Positions 1-10,321 are shown, counted from the stretch's first letter. The stretch is DNA of 64,000 nt from Streptomyces pactum (GCF_002005225.1 NZ_CP019724.1:2482501-2546500), one strand, 5' to 3'. Notes: generated by a model not told the origin, from the letters alone. Translations and numbers: made by a program.

Positions 1-180
1 TCCGGGCGCTTCCCTTCGGTCTTGCGTTTCCGACTCTATCAGATCTTTCCGATCCGATTTCCTCGGTGCTTTCCAGGTTCCCGCTTTCGCGTTTCCCTTT
101 CCGGCGGATCCGACTTTATCAGAGATTCTGAGTCGGATTTCCCGCCCTCCGGGGCGGCTCCGATCCACGAAGTGATCGGG
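1..180 (-). promoter_or_regulatory. probable rRNA operon leader/promoter region, reading off the left edge
   Basis: Read on the minus strand, this stretch carries two copies of a TCTGATA(A/G)AGTCGGA element (plus-strand positions about 110-123 and 30-43) and ends in GACCGAAGGGAAGCGCCCGGA. From memory this resembles the leader that precedes 16S rRNA in Streptomyces, where several promoters lie in tandem. No open frame of convincing coding character covers it. The rRNA gene itself would lie left of the window and cannot be seen, so the call rests on recalled similarity, not on an alignment. Individual -35 and -10 boxes could not be assigned with confidence. Confidence 0.55.
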
Positions 181-210
181 TGCCCGTCCGAACGGAGATG
201 TAAACGTACT

Positions 211-250
211 GGAGCGGGGCGCCTCGATGCAAATCGAGGCGCCCCGCTCC
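211..250 (-). terminator. perfect 18-bp stem-loop terminator after rnj
   Basis: Positions 211-228 and 233-250 are exact reverse complements (18 bp) around a GCAA loop. The hairpin starts 32 bases after the RNase J stop codon on the minus strand and lies before the probable rRNA leader, so it would insulate the two transcription units. There is no U-tract, which is usual for Streptomyces terminators. Confidence 0.85.
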
Positions 251-281
251 AGGTTGACGCTGTCGGAGGTCCGACGGAGCG

Positions 282-1967
282 TCAGACCTCCACGACGACA
301 GGGAGGATCATCGGCCGGCGTCGGTACTGGTCCGAGACCCACTTGCCGAGGGTCCGACGCACCAACTGCTGGAGCTGGTGGGGCTCGACGACGCCGTCCT
401 GTGCCGAGCGTTCCAGTACTTCGGTGACCTTGGGGAGCACCGCGGCGAAGGCCGAGTCCTCGATGCCCGAGCCCCGGGCCTGGACGTGCGGACCGCCCGT
501 GATCTTGCCGGTGGACGAGTCGATGACCACGAAGACCGAGATGATGCCCTCGTCCCCGAGGATCTTGCGGTCCTTGAGGGCAGGCTCGCCCACGTCACCG
601 ACCGAGAGGCCGTCGACGTAGACGTATCCCGCCTGGACCTTGCCGGAGATCTTGGCCTTGCCCTCGACGAGGTCGACGACGACGCCGTCCTCGGCGATGA
701 CGATGCGGTCGTGCGGGACGCCGGTCAGGGCGCCCAACTCGGCGTTGGCACGCAGGTGGCGCCATTCGCCGTGGACCGGCATCAGGTTCCTGGGCCGGCA
801 GATGTTGTAGAAGTACAGCAGCTCGCCGGCCGACGCGTGCCCCGAGACGTGGACCTTGGCGTTGCCCTTGTGGACGACGTTCGCGCCCCAGCGGGTCAGG
901 CCGTTGATCACGCGGTACACCGCGTTCTCGTTGCCCGGGATGAGGGACGAGGCCAGGATCACCGTGTCGCCGTTGACGATGCGGATCTGGTGGTCGCGGT
1001 TGGCCATGCGGGACAGGGCGGCCATCGGTTCGCCCTGGGAGCCCGTGCAGACCAGGACCACTTCGCTGTCCGGCAGGTCGTCGAGCGTCTTGACGTCCAC
1101 GACGAGACCCGGCGGGACCTTGAGGTAGCCGAGGTCCCGGGCGATGCCCATGTTGCGGACCATGGACCGGCCGACGAAGGCGACCCTGCGGCCGTATTCG
1201 TGCGCCGCGTCCAGGATCTGCTGGATGCGGTGCACGTGGCTGGCGAAGCTCGCCACGATGATCCGCTTGCGGGCGCCGGCGAACACCTGCCGCAGGACGT
1301 TGGAGATGTCCCGCTCCGGGGGAACGAAGCCCGGGACCTCCGCGTTCGTCGAGTCGGAGAGGAGGAGGTCGATGCCCTCCTCGCTCAGGCGCGCGAAGGC
1401 GTGCAGGTCCGTGAGGCGGCCGTCCAGCGGGAGCTGGTCCATCTTGAAGTCGCCGGTGTGGACGGCCATGCCCGCGGGGGTGCGGATGGCGACGGCCAGG
1501 GCGTCCGGGATGGAGTGGTTGACCGCGACGAACTCGCAGTCGAAGGGGCCGACGCGTTCGCGGTGTCCCTCGGCCACCTCGAGGGTGTACGGCCGGATGC
1601 GGTGTTCCTGGAGCTTGGCCTCGATGAGCGCGAGGGTCAGCTTGGAGCCGATCAGCGGGATGTCCGGCTTCTCGCGGAGGAGGAACGGGACGCCGCCGAT
1701 GTGGTCCTCGTGGCCATGGGTGAGGACGATGCCCTCGATGTCGTCGAGGCGGTCCCTGATGGACGAGAAGTCCGGCAGGATCAGGTCGATTCCGGGCTGC
1801 TCCTCCTCCGGGAAGAGCACCCCGCAGTCGACGATCAGCAGACGGCCTCCGTATTCGAAGACCGTCATGTTGCGGCCGATTTCACCGAGGCCGCCGAGGG
1901 GCGTGACCCGGAGGCCGCCCTTGGGAAGCGCCGGGGGCCGGCCCAGTTCAGGATGCGGATGACTCAA
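282..1967 (-). CDS. rnj: ribonuclease J (metallo-beta-lactamase RNase)
   Basis: Encodes a 561-residue RNase J, which combines 5'-3' exonuclease and endonuclease activity in mRNA decay and rRNA maturation. The metallo-beta-lactamase core opens with LGGLGEIGRNM, and the zinc-binding motif HGHEDHIG follows. The beta-CASP domain and C-terminal dimerisation region complete the usual length. I start it at the TTG at 1967 because GAGGAG lies six bases upstream and the protein then begins just before the conserved core. The frame is open further to an ATG at 2060, but that adds a cysteine-rich tail atypical of the family. It lies downstream of dapA, with a hairpin between them, and ends at a strong terminator. 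Confidence 0.93.
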   Translation of the reverse strand: MSHPHPELGRPPALPKGGLRVTPLGGLGEIGRNMTVFEYGGRLLIVDCGVLFPEEEQPGIDLILPDFSSIRDRLDDIEGIVLTHGHEDHIGGVPFLLREKPDIPLIGSKLTLALIEAKLQEHRIRPYTLEVAEGHRERVGPFDCEFVAVNHSIPDALAVAIRTPAGMAVHTGDFKMDQLPLDGRLTDLHAFARLSEEGIDLLLSDSTNAEVPGFVPPERDISNVLRQVFAGARKRIIVASFASHVHRIQQILDAAHEYGRRVAFVGRSMVRNMGIARDLGYLKVPPGLVVDVKTLDDLPDSEVVLVCTGSQGEPMAALSRMANRDHQIRIVNGDTVILASSLIPGNENAVYRVINGLTRWGANVVHKGNAKVHVSGHASAGELLYFYNICRPRNLMPVHGEWRHLRANAELGALTGVPHDRIVIAEDGVVVDLVEGKAKISGKVQAGYVYVDGLSVGDVGEPALKDRKILGDEGIISVFVVIDSSTGKITGGPHVQARGSGIEDSAFAAVLPKVTEVLERSAQDGVVEPHQLQQLVRRTLGKWVSDQYRRRPMILPVVVEV

Positions 1968-1985
1968 AAGACTCTCCTCACCACA

Positions 1986-2015
1986 CGCGCCACGTACCGG
2001 TGGGCACGTGGCGCG
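1986..2015 (-). terminator. stem-loop between dapA and rnj (terminator or 5' UTR element)
   Basis: CGCGCCACGT (1986-1995) and ACGTGGCGCG (2006-2015) form a perfect 10-bp stem with a 10-base loop. On the minus strand it follows the dapA stop (2126) and ends about seven bases before the ribosome binding site of rnj. It could terminate dapA transcription or act in the rnj 5' leader. Confidence 0.5.
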
Positions 2016-2125
2016 CGTGACGTTCGTGCAGAAGCAGTTGTCGTATCGGGGTGCGGGCACCGGTGGCCCGCGTATTCAGTTGTGAAGTCCGGTCGCGCGG
2101 TGGTGCGGTCGTGCGAAGTCTGTTG

Positions 2126-3025
2126 TCAGAGCTGTACCCCGCCGGCGGCAAGATCGATCTTGAGCTGCTCGGTTTCCTCGGGCGTGAGGCCGACCATGGG
2201 CGCGCGCAGCGGTCCGGCGGGCAGTCCCAGGAGGGCGAGCGCGGCCTTGGTGGTCATGACGCCCTGGGTGCGGAACATGCCGGTGTAGACCGGGAGCAGC
2301 TTCTGGTGGATCTCCAGTGCCTTCTGTACGTCGCCCGCGACGTGCGCGTCCACCATGGCGCGCAGTTCGGGGGTGGCGACGTGGCCGACGACCGAGACGA
2401 AGCCGACCGCGCCCACGGAGAGAAGCGGCAGGTTCAGCATGTCGTCGCCGGAGTACCAGGCGAGGCCGGAGTGCGCGATGGCCCAGCTCGCACGGCCGAG
2501 GTCGCCCTTGGCGTCCTTGTTCGCGACGATCCGCGGGTGCTCCGCGAGGCGGACCAGCGTCTCGGTGTTGATCGGGACGCCGCTGCGGCCGGGGATGTCG
2601 TACAGCATGACCGGCAGTTCGGTGGCGTCGGCGATGGCCGTGAAGTGCTGGTACAGGCCCTCCTGCGGGGGCTTGTTGTAGTACGGCGTGACGAGCAGGA
2701 GGCCGTGTGCGCCGGTGCGCTCGGCGGCGCGGGCCAGCTCGATGCTGTGCTGGGTGTTGTTGGTGCCGACTCCGGCGACGACGTGTGCCCGGTCGCCGAC
2801 GGCCTCCAGGACGGCTCGTACGAGGTCCGCTTTCTCCGCATCGCTGGTGGTGGGGGACTCGCCGGTGGTGCCGTTGACGATCAGGCCGTCGTTGCCTGCG
2901 TCCACCAGGTGGGCGGCGAGCCGCTGCGCGCCGTCGAGGTCGAGTGCGCCGTCCGCCGCGAAGGGCGTGACCATGGCGGTGAGGACCCGCCCGAAGGGGG
3001 TCTGCGGAGTGGAGGTCGGAGCCAT
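2126..3025 (-). CDS. dapA: 4-hydroxy-tetrahydrodipicolinate synthase
   Basis: 299 residues. Condenses pyruvate with aspartate semialdehyde in the diaminopimelate and lysine pathway. Family landmarks are visible: the GTTGE(S) motif near residue 53, the Tyr-bearing MLYDIPGRSG segment, and the Schiff-base lysine in the ANKDAKGD segment. Length is typical. It starts at ATG 3025; the upstream sequence has only a poor ribosome binding site, so the exact start is less certain than the identity. thyX lies upstream with a terminator-like hairpin between, and rnj lies downstream. dapB is nearby in the same genome region but in a separate transcription unit. Confidence 0.93.
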   Translation of the reverse strand: MAPTSTPQTPFGRVLTAMVTPFAADGALDLDGAQRLAAHLVDAGNDGLIVNGTTGESPTTSDAEKADLVRAVLEAVGDRAHVVAGVGTNNTQHSIELARAAERTGAHGLLLVTPYYNKPPQEGLYQHFTAIADATELPVMLYDIPGRSGVPINTETLVRLAEHPRIVANKDAKGDLGRASWAIAHSGLAWYSGDDMLNLPLLSVGAVGFVSVVGHVATPELRAMVDAHVAGDVQKALEIHQKLLPVYTGMFRTQGVMTTKAALALLGLPAGPLRAPMVGLTPEETEQLKIDLAAGGVQL

Positions 3026-3098
3026 GGGTTACACGCTACTCGTTGCTCAGGGCGGGGTCTGCCCTCGGGGGAGGCGGCAGGTCGGGCCGGAAGTGGAG

Positions 3099-3136
3099 CC
3101 CGGCACTGCCTGCTCGGGGGTTCAAGCAGTGCCGGG
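3099..3136 (-). terminator. terminator after thyX
   Basis: CCCGGCACTGC (3099-3109) pairs perfectly with GCAGTGCCGGG (3126-3136) around a 16-base loop. It lies about 107 bases past the thyX stop on the minus strand and before dapA, suggesting that dapA has its own promoter. Confidence 0.65.
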
Positions 3137-3242
3137 TCCCTTTGATCAGGCTAGATGAACTTCTCGAAACGCCGCAATACGGACACTTCGCACGGCTGAT
3201 GCATACATCTGTGCCCAACGGGCGGCGGGAACGGCTGGCCCG

Positions 3243-3983
3243 TTACGGCGCGACACGACCGTTCGCGTTGAAGGCCGCGTGCGTGAGCGGCATGAGCCGG
3301 GCCCACTCCTGCTCCATCTTCTCGCCCACCATCTCGATCTCCCGCTGCGGGAAGGAGGGGACCTTGGCCAGCTCGTGCTGGGTGCGCAGGCCGAGGAAGT
3401 GCATCATCGAGCGGGCGTTGCAGGTGGCGTACATGGACGAGTACAGGCCGACGGGGAGCACCGCGCGGGCCACCTCGCGGGCGACGCCGGCGGCGAGCAT
3501 CTCCTGGTAGGTCCGGTAGGCCTGACGGTAGGAGTCCTCCATCGACCGGCTCACCAGGCCGTGCTGCTCGGCGGTGCCCTCGACGAAGACGTACTTGCCC
3601 GGACGGCCCTGCTGGACCAGCTTGCGGGACTCCCCCGGCACGTAGAAGACCGGCTGGAGCTCCCGGTAGCGGCCCGACTCCTCGTTGTACGACCAGCCGA
3701 CGCGGTGCCGCATGAACTCGCGGAAGACGAAGATCGGGGCGCTGATGAAGAAGGTCATCGAGTTGTGCTCGAACGGGCTGCCGTGCCGGTCCCGCATGAG
3801 GTAGTTGATCAGACCCTTCGAGCGCTCCGGGTCCTTCTTCAGCTCGTCCAGGGACTGCTCCCCGACGGTGGAGACACGGGCGGCGAACAGCACGTCGGAG
3901 TCGGTCGCGCTGCTCTTGACCAGCTCGACGGTGACGTCGCTGCGGAGGTCGATCTTGAAATCGTCGGCGGGGGTGTCGGTCAC
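3243..3983 (-). CDS. thyX: FAD-dependent thymidylate synthase ThyX
   Basis: 246 residues. Makes dTMP from dUMP using FAD and methylene-tetrahydrofolate. The signature segment RHRVGWSYNEESGRY spans residues 92-106, and the flanking DRHGSPFEHNSMTFF segment is typical. The arginine/serine spacing appears as RHR-x8-S, one residue longer than the x7 spacing I recall for many ThyX proteins. The start is GTG at 3983 with only a weak upstream AAGG. It is transcribed alone or with dapA downstream, and diverges from the small membrane-protein gene at 4112. Confidence 0.95.
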   Translation of the reverse strand: MTDTPADDFKIDLRSDVTVELVKSSATDSDVLFAARVSTVGEQSLDELKKDPERSKGLINYLMRDRHGSPFEHNSMTFFISAPIFVFREFMRHRVGWSYNEESGRYRELQPVFYVPGESRKLVQQGRPGKYVFVEGTAEQHGLVSRSMEDSYRQAYRTYQEMLAAGVAREVARAVLPVGLYSSMYATCNARSMMHFLGLRTQHELAKVPSFPQREIEMVGEKMEQEWARLMPLTHAAFNANGRVAP

Positions 3984-4111
3984 GGGTGCAGGGCCTTCCC
4001 ATCTTGTCGCTTGGCGAGGGCCACTCTACGGCCCGCCGAATGGGGTGTTCGGTGGCGTGCCGCGATGAAAATGGTGAAACAGGGCACCCGAGGGGCTGTT
4101 CGTTCGTCTGT

Positions 4112-4396
4112 ATGAGTAACAGCGAAGATTCATCCCTGAAGGGAGACGCAGCCTCCATGATCCGCCGGCGTGAACCCGTGCCGTTCGCCTTCGTCGCCGA
4201 AGCCGACAGGTTCCGCAGCAATGTCACACCCCCGCCCCGCGAGCGGGCGTCCTTCGGCCAGTTGGCCGGGCGCTGGTTGCTCGGACTCACCGTCGTCGCC
4301 GGAATCGTGGGCTCCCTGGTGATCGGGATGCCCGCTCTGTCGGCCGACCAGCCCTCCCCGCACAAGCAGCCGTCACAGGCGTCCGACCGGCGCTGA
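4112..4396 (+). CDS. small single-pass membrane protein, unknown function
   Basis: 94 residues from ATG 4112. An alternative ATG at 4157, with GGGAG upstream, would give 79 residues. The N-terminal half is charged (MIRRREPVPFAF and onward). One hydrophobic helix, roughly residues 55-76 (WLLGLTVVAGIVGSLVIGM), is followed by a short Pro/Gln/Ser-rich tail. This suggests a cytoplasmic N-terminus and a short outside tail. It is divergent from thyX and followed by another membrane protein on the same strand. I do not recognise a named family; coding bias and position support a real gene. Confidence 0.65.
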   Translation: MSNSEDSSLKGDAASMIRRREPVPFAFVAEADRFRSNVTPPPRERASFGQLAGRWLLGLTVVAGIVGSLVIGMPALSADQPSPHKQPSQASDRR

Positions 4397-4511
4397 AGGG
4401 CCTCGGCGGACCGGTCCTGACTCCATCCGGACCCCGAGGGTGGTGACCGGGGACACAGGTCGGTAGCCTCACCGGGCACAGCACATGCCATGGAACGAGT
4501 GAGGACCAGCC

Positions 4512-5066
4512 GTGCCCCTGCCCTTCCTGACGGCCGACCGCGCCTTCGACGCCGACGACGACGTCGCGCTGCCGTTCGACGACCGCGACCTCTGGCGCCG
4601 GCCTTATCGGCCGGGGCCGTGGCGCGTGGGCGTGGCGGCGCTGATGCTGCTGCTCGCCTCGTTCGTACTGTTCGCGGCGATCATCATCGCGGCGACGGAC
4701 TCGGTGTCCTCCGCCGGTGTGGTCTTCGGCATCGCGTCCGTCGTGATCGTCTGCGCCCTGCGGCTGCTGCGCATGGGCGCGTGGGTGAGCGCGCACGGGG
4801 TGCGGCACGTGAGCTTCTTCAGCACACGCACGGTGGCCTGGCAGCAGGTCGCCAGCGTGCGCACGGTGCAGCAGCCGGTGCGCTGGCTCGGGCTGCCGCG
4901 CACGGTGCAGGGACAGGCGCTGCTCCTCGTCCGGCAGGGCCGGTCCGCGGAGACCTCTTCTCCGCTGCTGACCACGCACAACGCCGACTTCCTCGCACGG
5001 GACGAGGCGTTCGACCGGGCGGCGGACGCCGTGGAGGCGTGGGCCGCCGAGTACGGGCGGAGCTGA
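4512..5066 (+). CDS. membrane protein with PH-like domain
   Basis: 184 residues, GTG start. A short soluble N-terminus (DDDVALPFDDRDLWRRPYRPGPWR) leads to two hydrophobic helices at about residues 38-60 and 66-82. After these comes a compact domain with V-SAHGVRHVSFF-STRTVAWQQVASVRT, typical of bacterial PH-like (bPH6) domains, whose role is generally unknown. It sits in the same direction as the small membrane protein at 4112 and is convergent with the gene at 5147 across a strong bidirectional terminator. No function can be assigned beyond membrane location. Confidence 0.8.
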   Translation: MPLPFLTADRAFDADDDVALPFDDRDLWRRPYRPGPWRVGVAALMLLLASFVLFAAIIIAATDSVSSAGVVFGIASVVIVCALRLLRMGAWVSAHGVRHVSFFSTRTVAWQQVASVRTVQQPVRWLGLPRTVQGQALLLVRQGRSAETSSPLLTTHNADFLARDEAFDRAADAVEAWAAEYGRS

Positions 5067-5080
5067 GCGACGACGACAGC

Positions 5081-5121
5081 CGCCGGGGGCCCGGACCGTG
5101 GTGCGGTCCGGGCCCCCGGCG
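5081..5121. terminator. bidirectional terminator, 18-bp perfect stem
   Basis: Positions 5081-5098 and 5104-5121 are exact reverse complements around a five-base loop TGGTG. It lies between two convergent genes (stops at 5066 and 5147) and can serve both. Confidence 0.9.
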
Positions 5122-5146
5122 CTGTGGTCCGCGCGTTCCGGTCTGT

Positions 5147-5602
5147 TCAGGCCGCTTCGACGTGCCGGCCGTCGTGCAGGGCGATCGCCCGCTGCATGGC
5201 CTTGCGGGCACGCGGGGTGTCACGGGCGTCGTGGTAGGCGACGGCGAGGCGGAACCAGTTGCGCCAGTCACCGGGGGCGTCCTCCGTCTCGGCCTTGCGC
5301 TGGGCGAAGACCTCGTCGGCCGAGTCCCGGTCGACGCGTCCGCTGGGCGTGCGCTTCAGCTCGTCGACGGGCAGTCCGCCCTCGGCGTCGAGTTCGGCGG
5401 CGAGCTGGTTGGCCTTGCGGACGAACTGGGTGTTCTTCCACAGGAACCACACGCCGATGACCGGCAGGATCAGCACCGCGAGTCCGAAGGTGACGGTGAG
5501 GGGTGTACCGGTGCCGATGAGCAGCACGCCGCGGCTGCCGACCAGGGCGAAGTAGAAGACCAGGACGGCGGCCGTGATGGCGTAGGTGATTTTCGCGCGC
5601 AT
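5147..5602 (-). CDS. membrane protein with C-terminal TPR-like segment
   Basis: 151 residues. Two transmembrane helices occupy about residues 6-25 and 35-54. A soluble tail follows with KNTQFVRKANQLAAELDAEGG and a last part, NWFRLAVAYHDARDTPRARKAMQRAI, that reads as one TPR-type helical hairpin. It lies 93 bases downstream of dapB on the same strand and may be the last gene of the pnp-M16-dapB unit. The function is not known; the TPR-like end suggests a protein-protein contact on the cytoplasmic side. Confidence 0.8.
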   Translation of the reverse strand: MRAKITYAITAAVLVFYFALVGSRGVLLIGTGTPLTVTFGLAVLILPVIGVWFLWKNTQFVRKANQLAAELDAEGGLPVDELKRTPSGRVDRDSADEVFAQRKAETEDAPGDWRNWFRLAVAYHDARDTPRARKAMQRAIALHDGRHVEAA

Positions 5603-5695
5603 GAGTGTCAGGGGCTCGGTCCGGGTCTCGGCTGGGTCTCGGTGCGGGGCTGATTCGGGTCTGGTTGGGGTCTCGTGAGGGGCCGGGTTCGGCCC

Positions 5696-6478
<783 letters not shown>

Positions 6479-7858
6479 TCAGGCGACGGCGTCGTGCAGC
6501 CGGGACGCCTGCTTGTCCTTCAACGGGCCGATGACCGACAGCGAGGGACGTCGTCCCAGGACGTCGCGGGCGACCTCGCGGACGTCGTCCGGCGTGACCG
6601 AGGCTATCCGGGCCAGCATGTCGTCGACGGACATCTGCTCGCCCCAGCACAACTCGCTCTTGCCGATACGGTTCATCAGCGCGCCGGTGTCCTCCAGGCC
6701 GAGGACCGTGGAGCCCTGGAGCTGGCCGACGGCGCGGCCGATCTCGTCGTCGGTGAGGCCGTGCTCGGCGACGTGGTCGAGTTCGTCGCGGCAGATCTTC
6801 AGCACGTCGTGCACCTGGGAGGGCCGGCAGCCCGCGTAGACGCCGAAGAGGCCGCAGTCGGCGAAGCCGGAGGTGTACGAGTACACGCTGTAGGCCAGGC
6901 CGCGCTTCTCACGGACCTCCTGGAAGAGGCGCGAGGACATGCCACCGCCGAGGGCGGTGTTGAGGACGCCCATGGCCCAGCGGCGTTCGTCGGTGCGGGC
7001 CAGGCCCGGCATGCCGAGGATGACGTGCGCCTGCTCGGTCTTGCGGCCGATCAGCTCGACGCGGCCGGCGGTGCGCAGGGTGCGCCGGCCGTCGCGCGGG
7101 GCGATGGGCGCGGCCACCGGCTCCCGGAAGGCGCCGGCCTTCTCGAAGGCGGCGCGAACCTGGCGTACGACCTTGTTGTGGTCGACGTTGCCGGCCGCGG
7201 CGACCACCAGGTGCGTCGGGTCGTAGTGCTTCTTGTAGAAGCGGCGGATGCGGTCGGCGGTGAGGGCGTTGACCGTGTCGACCGTGCCGAGGACGGGGCG
7301 GCCGAGGGCGTTGTCGCCGAACATGGTGTGTGCGAACAGGTCGTGCACACAGTCGCCGGCGTCGTCCTCGGTCATCGCGATCTCTTCGAGGATCGCGCCG
7401 CGCTCGACGTCCACGTCGTCCTCGCGGATGAGCGAGCCGGTCAGCATGTCGCAGACCACGTCGACGGCGAGCGGCAGGTCGGTGTCGAGCACGCGTGCGT
7501 AGTAGCACGTGTACTCCTTCGCCGTGAACGCGTTCATCTCGCCGCCGACCGCGTCGATGGCGGAGGAGATGTCCAGGGCGCTGCGCTTGCGGGTGCCCTT
7601 GAAGAGCAGGTGCTCCAGGTAGTGGGTGGCGCCGTTCAGGGCCGGGGTCTCGTCGCGGGAGCCGACGTGCGCCCAGATGCCGAAGGTCGCCGAGCGGACC
7701 GAGGGCAGGGTCTCGGTGACGATGCGCAGGCCGCCCGGGAGGGTGGTCTTGCGGACCGTACCGATGCCGTGTTCGCCCTTGATCAGGGTTTGGGTACGGG
7801 CGACGGCCCGCGCCTCCGAGGAGGTGCGGGCCGTCGCCTTGGAGCTACGGGACGTCAC
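6479..7858 (-). CDS. M16 family zinc peptidase
   Basis: 459 residues. The inverted zinc motif HYLEH is at residues 79-83, in the context [15 protein letters not shown], with the downstream glutamate in the ERGAILEEI segment. A second, inactive M16-type half follows, with the [18 protein letters not shown] motif. This is the processing-peptidase-like architecture common in actinobacteria. Translation starts at a GTG whose last bases overlap the pnp stop (GTGA), so the two are translationally coupled. The substrate is unknown. Confidence 0.9.
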   Translation of the reverse strand: MTSRSSKATARTSSEARAVARTQTLIKGEHGIGTVRKTTLPGGLRIVTETLPSVRSATFGIWAHVGSRDETPALNGATHYLEHLLFKGTRKRSALDISSAIDAVGGEMNAFTAKEYTCYYARVLDTDLPLAVDVVCDMLTGSLIREDDVDVERGAILEEIAMTEDDAGDCVHDLFAHTMFGDNALGRPVLGTVDTVNALTADRIRRFYKKHYDPTHLVVAAAGNVDHNKVVRQVRAAFEKAGAFREPVAAPIAPRDGRRTLRTAGRVELIGRKTEQAHVILGMPGLARTDERRWAMGVLNTALGGGMSSRLFQEVREKRGLAYSVYSYTSGFADCGLFGVYAGCRPSQVHDVLKICRDELDHVAEHGLTDDEIGRAVGQLQGSTVLGLEDTGALMNRIGKSELCWGEQMSVDDMLARIASVTPDDVREVARDVLGRRPSLSVIGPLKDKQASRLHDAVA

Positions 7859-10074
7859 TGGTCGGCGTCGTCCTTCTTCTCGTCGTCGCCTGCTTCGCCC
7901 TCGATCACGGGGATCAGGGAGAGCTTGCCGCGGGAGTCGATCTCGGCGATCTCGACCTGGACCTTGGCGCCCACGCCGAGCACGTCCTCGACGTTCTCCA
8001 CGCGCTTGCCGCCGGCCAGCTTGCGGATCTGCGAGATGTGCAGCAGACCGTCCTTGCCGGGCAGCAGGGAGACGAACGCGCCGAAGGTCGTCGTCTTCAC
8101 GACGGTGCCCAGGTAGCGCTCGCCGACCTCGGGCATGGTCGGGTTGGCGATGCCGTTGATCGTGGCGCGGGCGGCCTCGGCCTGCGAGCCCTGGGCGGCA
8201 CCGATGTAGATGGTGCCGTCGTCCTCGATCGTGATGTCGGCGCCCGTGTCCTCCTGGATCTGGTTGATCATCTTGCCCTTGGGGCCGATGACCTCACCGA
8301 TCTTGTCCACGGGGATCTTGACGGTGATGATCCGCGGGGCGTTGGGGGACATCTCGTCCGGCGTGTCGATCGCTTCCATCATCACGTCGAGGATGTGGAG
8401 GCGGGCGTCACGGGCCTGCTTGAGGGCGGCGGCCAGGACGGAGGCGGGGATGCCGTCCAGCTTGGTGTCGAGCTGGAGGGCGGTCACGAACTCCTTGGTG
8501 CCGGCGACCTTGAAGTCCATGTCGCCGAAGGCGTCCTCCGCACCGAGGATGTCGGTGAGGGCGACGTAGTGCGTCTCGCCGTTGATCTCCTGGGAGATCA
8601 GGCCCATGGCGATACCGGCGACGGGGGCCTTCAGCGGCACACCGGCGTTCAGCAGCGACATGGTGGAGGCGCAGACCGAGCCCATGGACGTCGAGCCGTT
8701 GGAGCCGAGGGCCTCGGACACCTGACGGATCGCGTACGGGAACTCCTCGCGCGTCGGCAGCACCGGCACGATGGCGCGCTCGGCGAGGGCGCCGTGGCCG
8801 ATCTCGCGGCGCTTCGGGGAGCCGACGCGGCCGGTCTCGCCGACGGAGTACGGCGGGAAGTTGTAGTTGTGCATGTAGCGCTTGCGAGTCACCGGGGAGA
8901 GGGTGTCGAGCTGCTGCTCCATGCGGAGCATGTTGAGGGTGGTGACGCCCAGGATCTGGGTCTCGCCACGCTCGAACAGCGCGGAACCGTGCACGCGCGG
9001 GATGGCCTCGACCTCGGCGGCCAGGGTGCGGATGTCGGTGACACCGCGGCCGTCGATGCGCTTCTTCTCCTTGATGACGCGCTCACGGACCAGGGACTTG
9101 GTCAGCGAGCGGTACGCGGCGGAGATCTCCTTCTCGCGGCCCTCGAACTCCGGCAGGAGCTTCTCGGCGGCGAGCGCCTTGACGCGGTCCAGCTCGGCCT
9201 CGCGCTCCTGCTTGCCGGCGATGGTGAGCGCCTGGGTGAGCTCGGGCTTGACGGCGCCGGTGAGCGCCTCCAGCACGTCGTCCTGGTAGTCCAGGAAGAT
9301 CGGGAACTCACCGGTCGGCTTGGCGGCCTTCGCGGCGAGGTCCGCCTGGGCGCGGCACAGCACCTTGATGAAGGGCTTCGCGGCGTCCAGACCGGCGGCG
9401 ACGACCTCCTCGGTGGGCGCCTCGGCGCCGCCCTCGACCAGCTTGACGGTCTTCTCGGTGGCCTCGGCCTCGACCATCATGATCGCGACGTCGCCGTCCT
9501 CCAGGGCGCGGCCCGCGACGACCATGTCGAAGACGGCGTCCTCGAGCTCGGTGTGCGTCGGGAAGGCCACCCACTGGCCGCGGATCAGCGCGACGCGGAC
9601 GCCGCCGATCGGGCCGGAGAAGGGCAGGCCGGCCAGTTGCGTGGACGCGGAGGCGGCGTTGATCGCCACGACGTCGTACAGGTGGTCGGGGTTGAGGGCC
9701 ATGATCGTGGCGACGACCTGGATCTCGTTGCGCAGGCCCTTCTTGAAGGACGGGCGCAGCGGGCGGTCGATCAGCCGGCAGGTGAGGACGGCGTCCTCGG
9801 ACGGCCGGCCCTCGCGGCGGAAGAAGCTGCCGGGGATCTTGCCGGCGGCGTACATCCGCTCCTCGACGTCCACCGTGAGCGGGAAGAAGTCGAGCTGGTC
9901 CTTGGGGTTCTTGGAGGCGCTGGTGGCCGACAGCACCATGGTGTCGTCGTCCAGGTACGCCACGGCGGAACCGGCGGCCTGCCTGGCCAGCCGGCCCGTC
10001 TCGAAGCGGATGGTGCGGGTGCCGAACGCGCCGTTGTCGATCACGGCTTCGGCGTAGTGGGTCTCGTTCTCCAC
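7855..10074 (-). CDS. pnp: polyribonucleotide nucleotidyltransferase (PNPase)
   Basis: 739 residues. Phosphorolytic 3'-5' exonuclease and RNA 3'-polymerising enzyme; in Streptomyces the family was first named GpsI. Order: first RNase PH domain, helical linker, second RNase PH domain, KH domain ([19 protein letters not shown]), then S1 domain ([13 protein letters not shown] and onward). I start it at GTG 10074 with GAGGAG upstream. The reading frame stays open for 42 codons further, but that part is Arg/Pro rich and unlike the family. It lies downstream of rpsO with two hairpins between them and overlaps the M16 gene by four bases. Confidence 0.96.
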   Translation of the reverse strand: MENETHYAEAVIDNGAFGTRTIRFETGRLARQAAGSAVAYLDDDTMVLSATSASKNPKDQLDFFPLTVDVEERMYAAGKIPGSFFRREGRPSEDAVLTCRLIDRPLRPSFKKGLRNEIQVVATIMALNPDHLYDVVAINAASASTQLAGLPFSGPIGGVRVALIRGQWVAFPTHTELEDAVFDMVVAGRALEDGDVAIMMVEAEATEKTVKLVEGGAEAPTEEVVAAGLDAAKPFIKVLCRAQADLAAKAAKPTGEFPIFLDYQDDVLEALTGAVKPELTQALTIAGKQEREAELDRVKALAAEKLLPEFEGREKEISAAYRSLTKSLVRERVIKEKKRIDGRGVTDIRTLAAEVEAIPRVHGSALFERGETQILGVTTLNMLRMEQQLDTLSPVTRKRYMHNYNFPPYSVGETGRVGSPKRREIGHGALAERAIVPVLPTREEFPYAIRQVSEALGSNGSTSMGSVCASTMSLLNAGVPLKAPVAGIAMGLISQEINGETHYVALTDILGAEDAFGDMDFKVAGTKEFVTALQLDTKLDGIPASVLAAALKQARDARLHILDVMMEAIDTPDEMSPNAPRIITVKIPVDKIGEVIGPKGKMINQIQEDTGADITIEDDGTIYIGAAQGSQAEAARATINGIANPTMPEVGERYLGTVVKTTTFGAFVSLLPGKDGLLHISQIRKLAGGKRVENVEDVLGVGAKVQVEIAEIDSRGKLSLIPVIEGEAGDDEKKDDADQ

Positions 10075-10175
10075 TAGTGATTTCTCCTCGTCTTCGTCCC
10101 TCCTCGCCCGTGTTGGCGGGGGGACGGTGGCGGAGAAGCGCTCCGTGCAATGCGGGCCGGTCTTCGATCGAAGCA

Positions 10176-10194
10176 CCCGGGGGCCTGCCCCGGG
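10176..10194 (-). ncRNA. hairpin in the pnp 5' leader (possible RNase III site)
   Basis: CCCGGGG (10176-10182) pairs with CCCCGGG (10188-10194) over a five-base loop, next to the palindrome CTTCGATCGAAG at 10162-10173. Published work on Streptomyces describes an RNase III-cleaved hairpin between rpsO and pnp; that this is the same element is inference from position. Confidence 0.4.
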
Positions 10195-10263
10195 GGCCAC
10201 TACCGAGGACCGGCGGCGGCTAGGCGCGCTTCTCCTCGTTTCGTTCGTTGTGTCGTACGTCGT

Positions 10264-10313
10264 GCGTCTTGTCTTCTGTTACCACACTACAAAGCGGTGG
10301 CGTCAGAGCGCAC
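10264..10313 (-). promoter_or_regulatory. pnp: candidate pnp promoter
   Basis: On the minus strand CTGACG is followed after about 18 bases by GTAACA, and a second TAGTGT lies between them. This region is the only AT-richer stretch between the rpsO terminator and pnp. The matches to the housekeeping consensus are partial. Confidence 0.3.
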
Positions 10314-10321
10314 GTACAGCA

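Noticed and set aside
378..2288. A 636-codon plus-strand frame across RNase J
   Set aside because: It is the antisense shadow of rnj. The product is Asp/Val/Arg-rich without family features, while the minus frame has all RNase J motifs.
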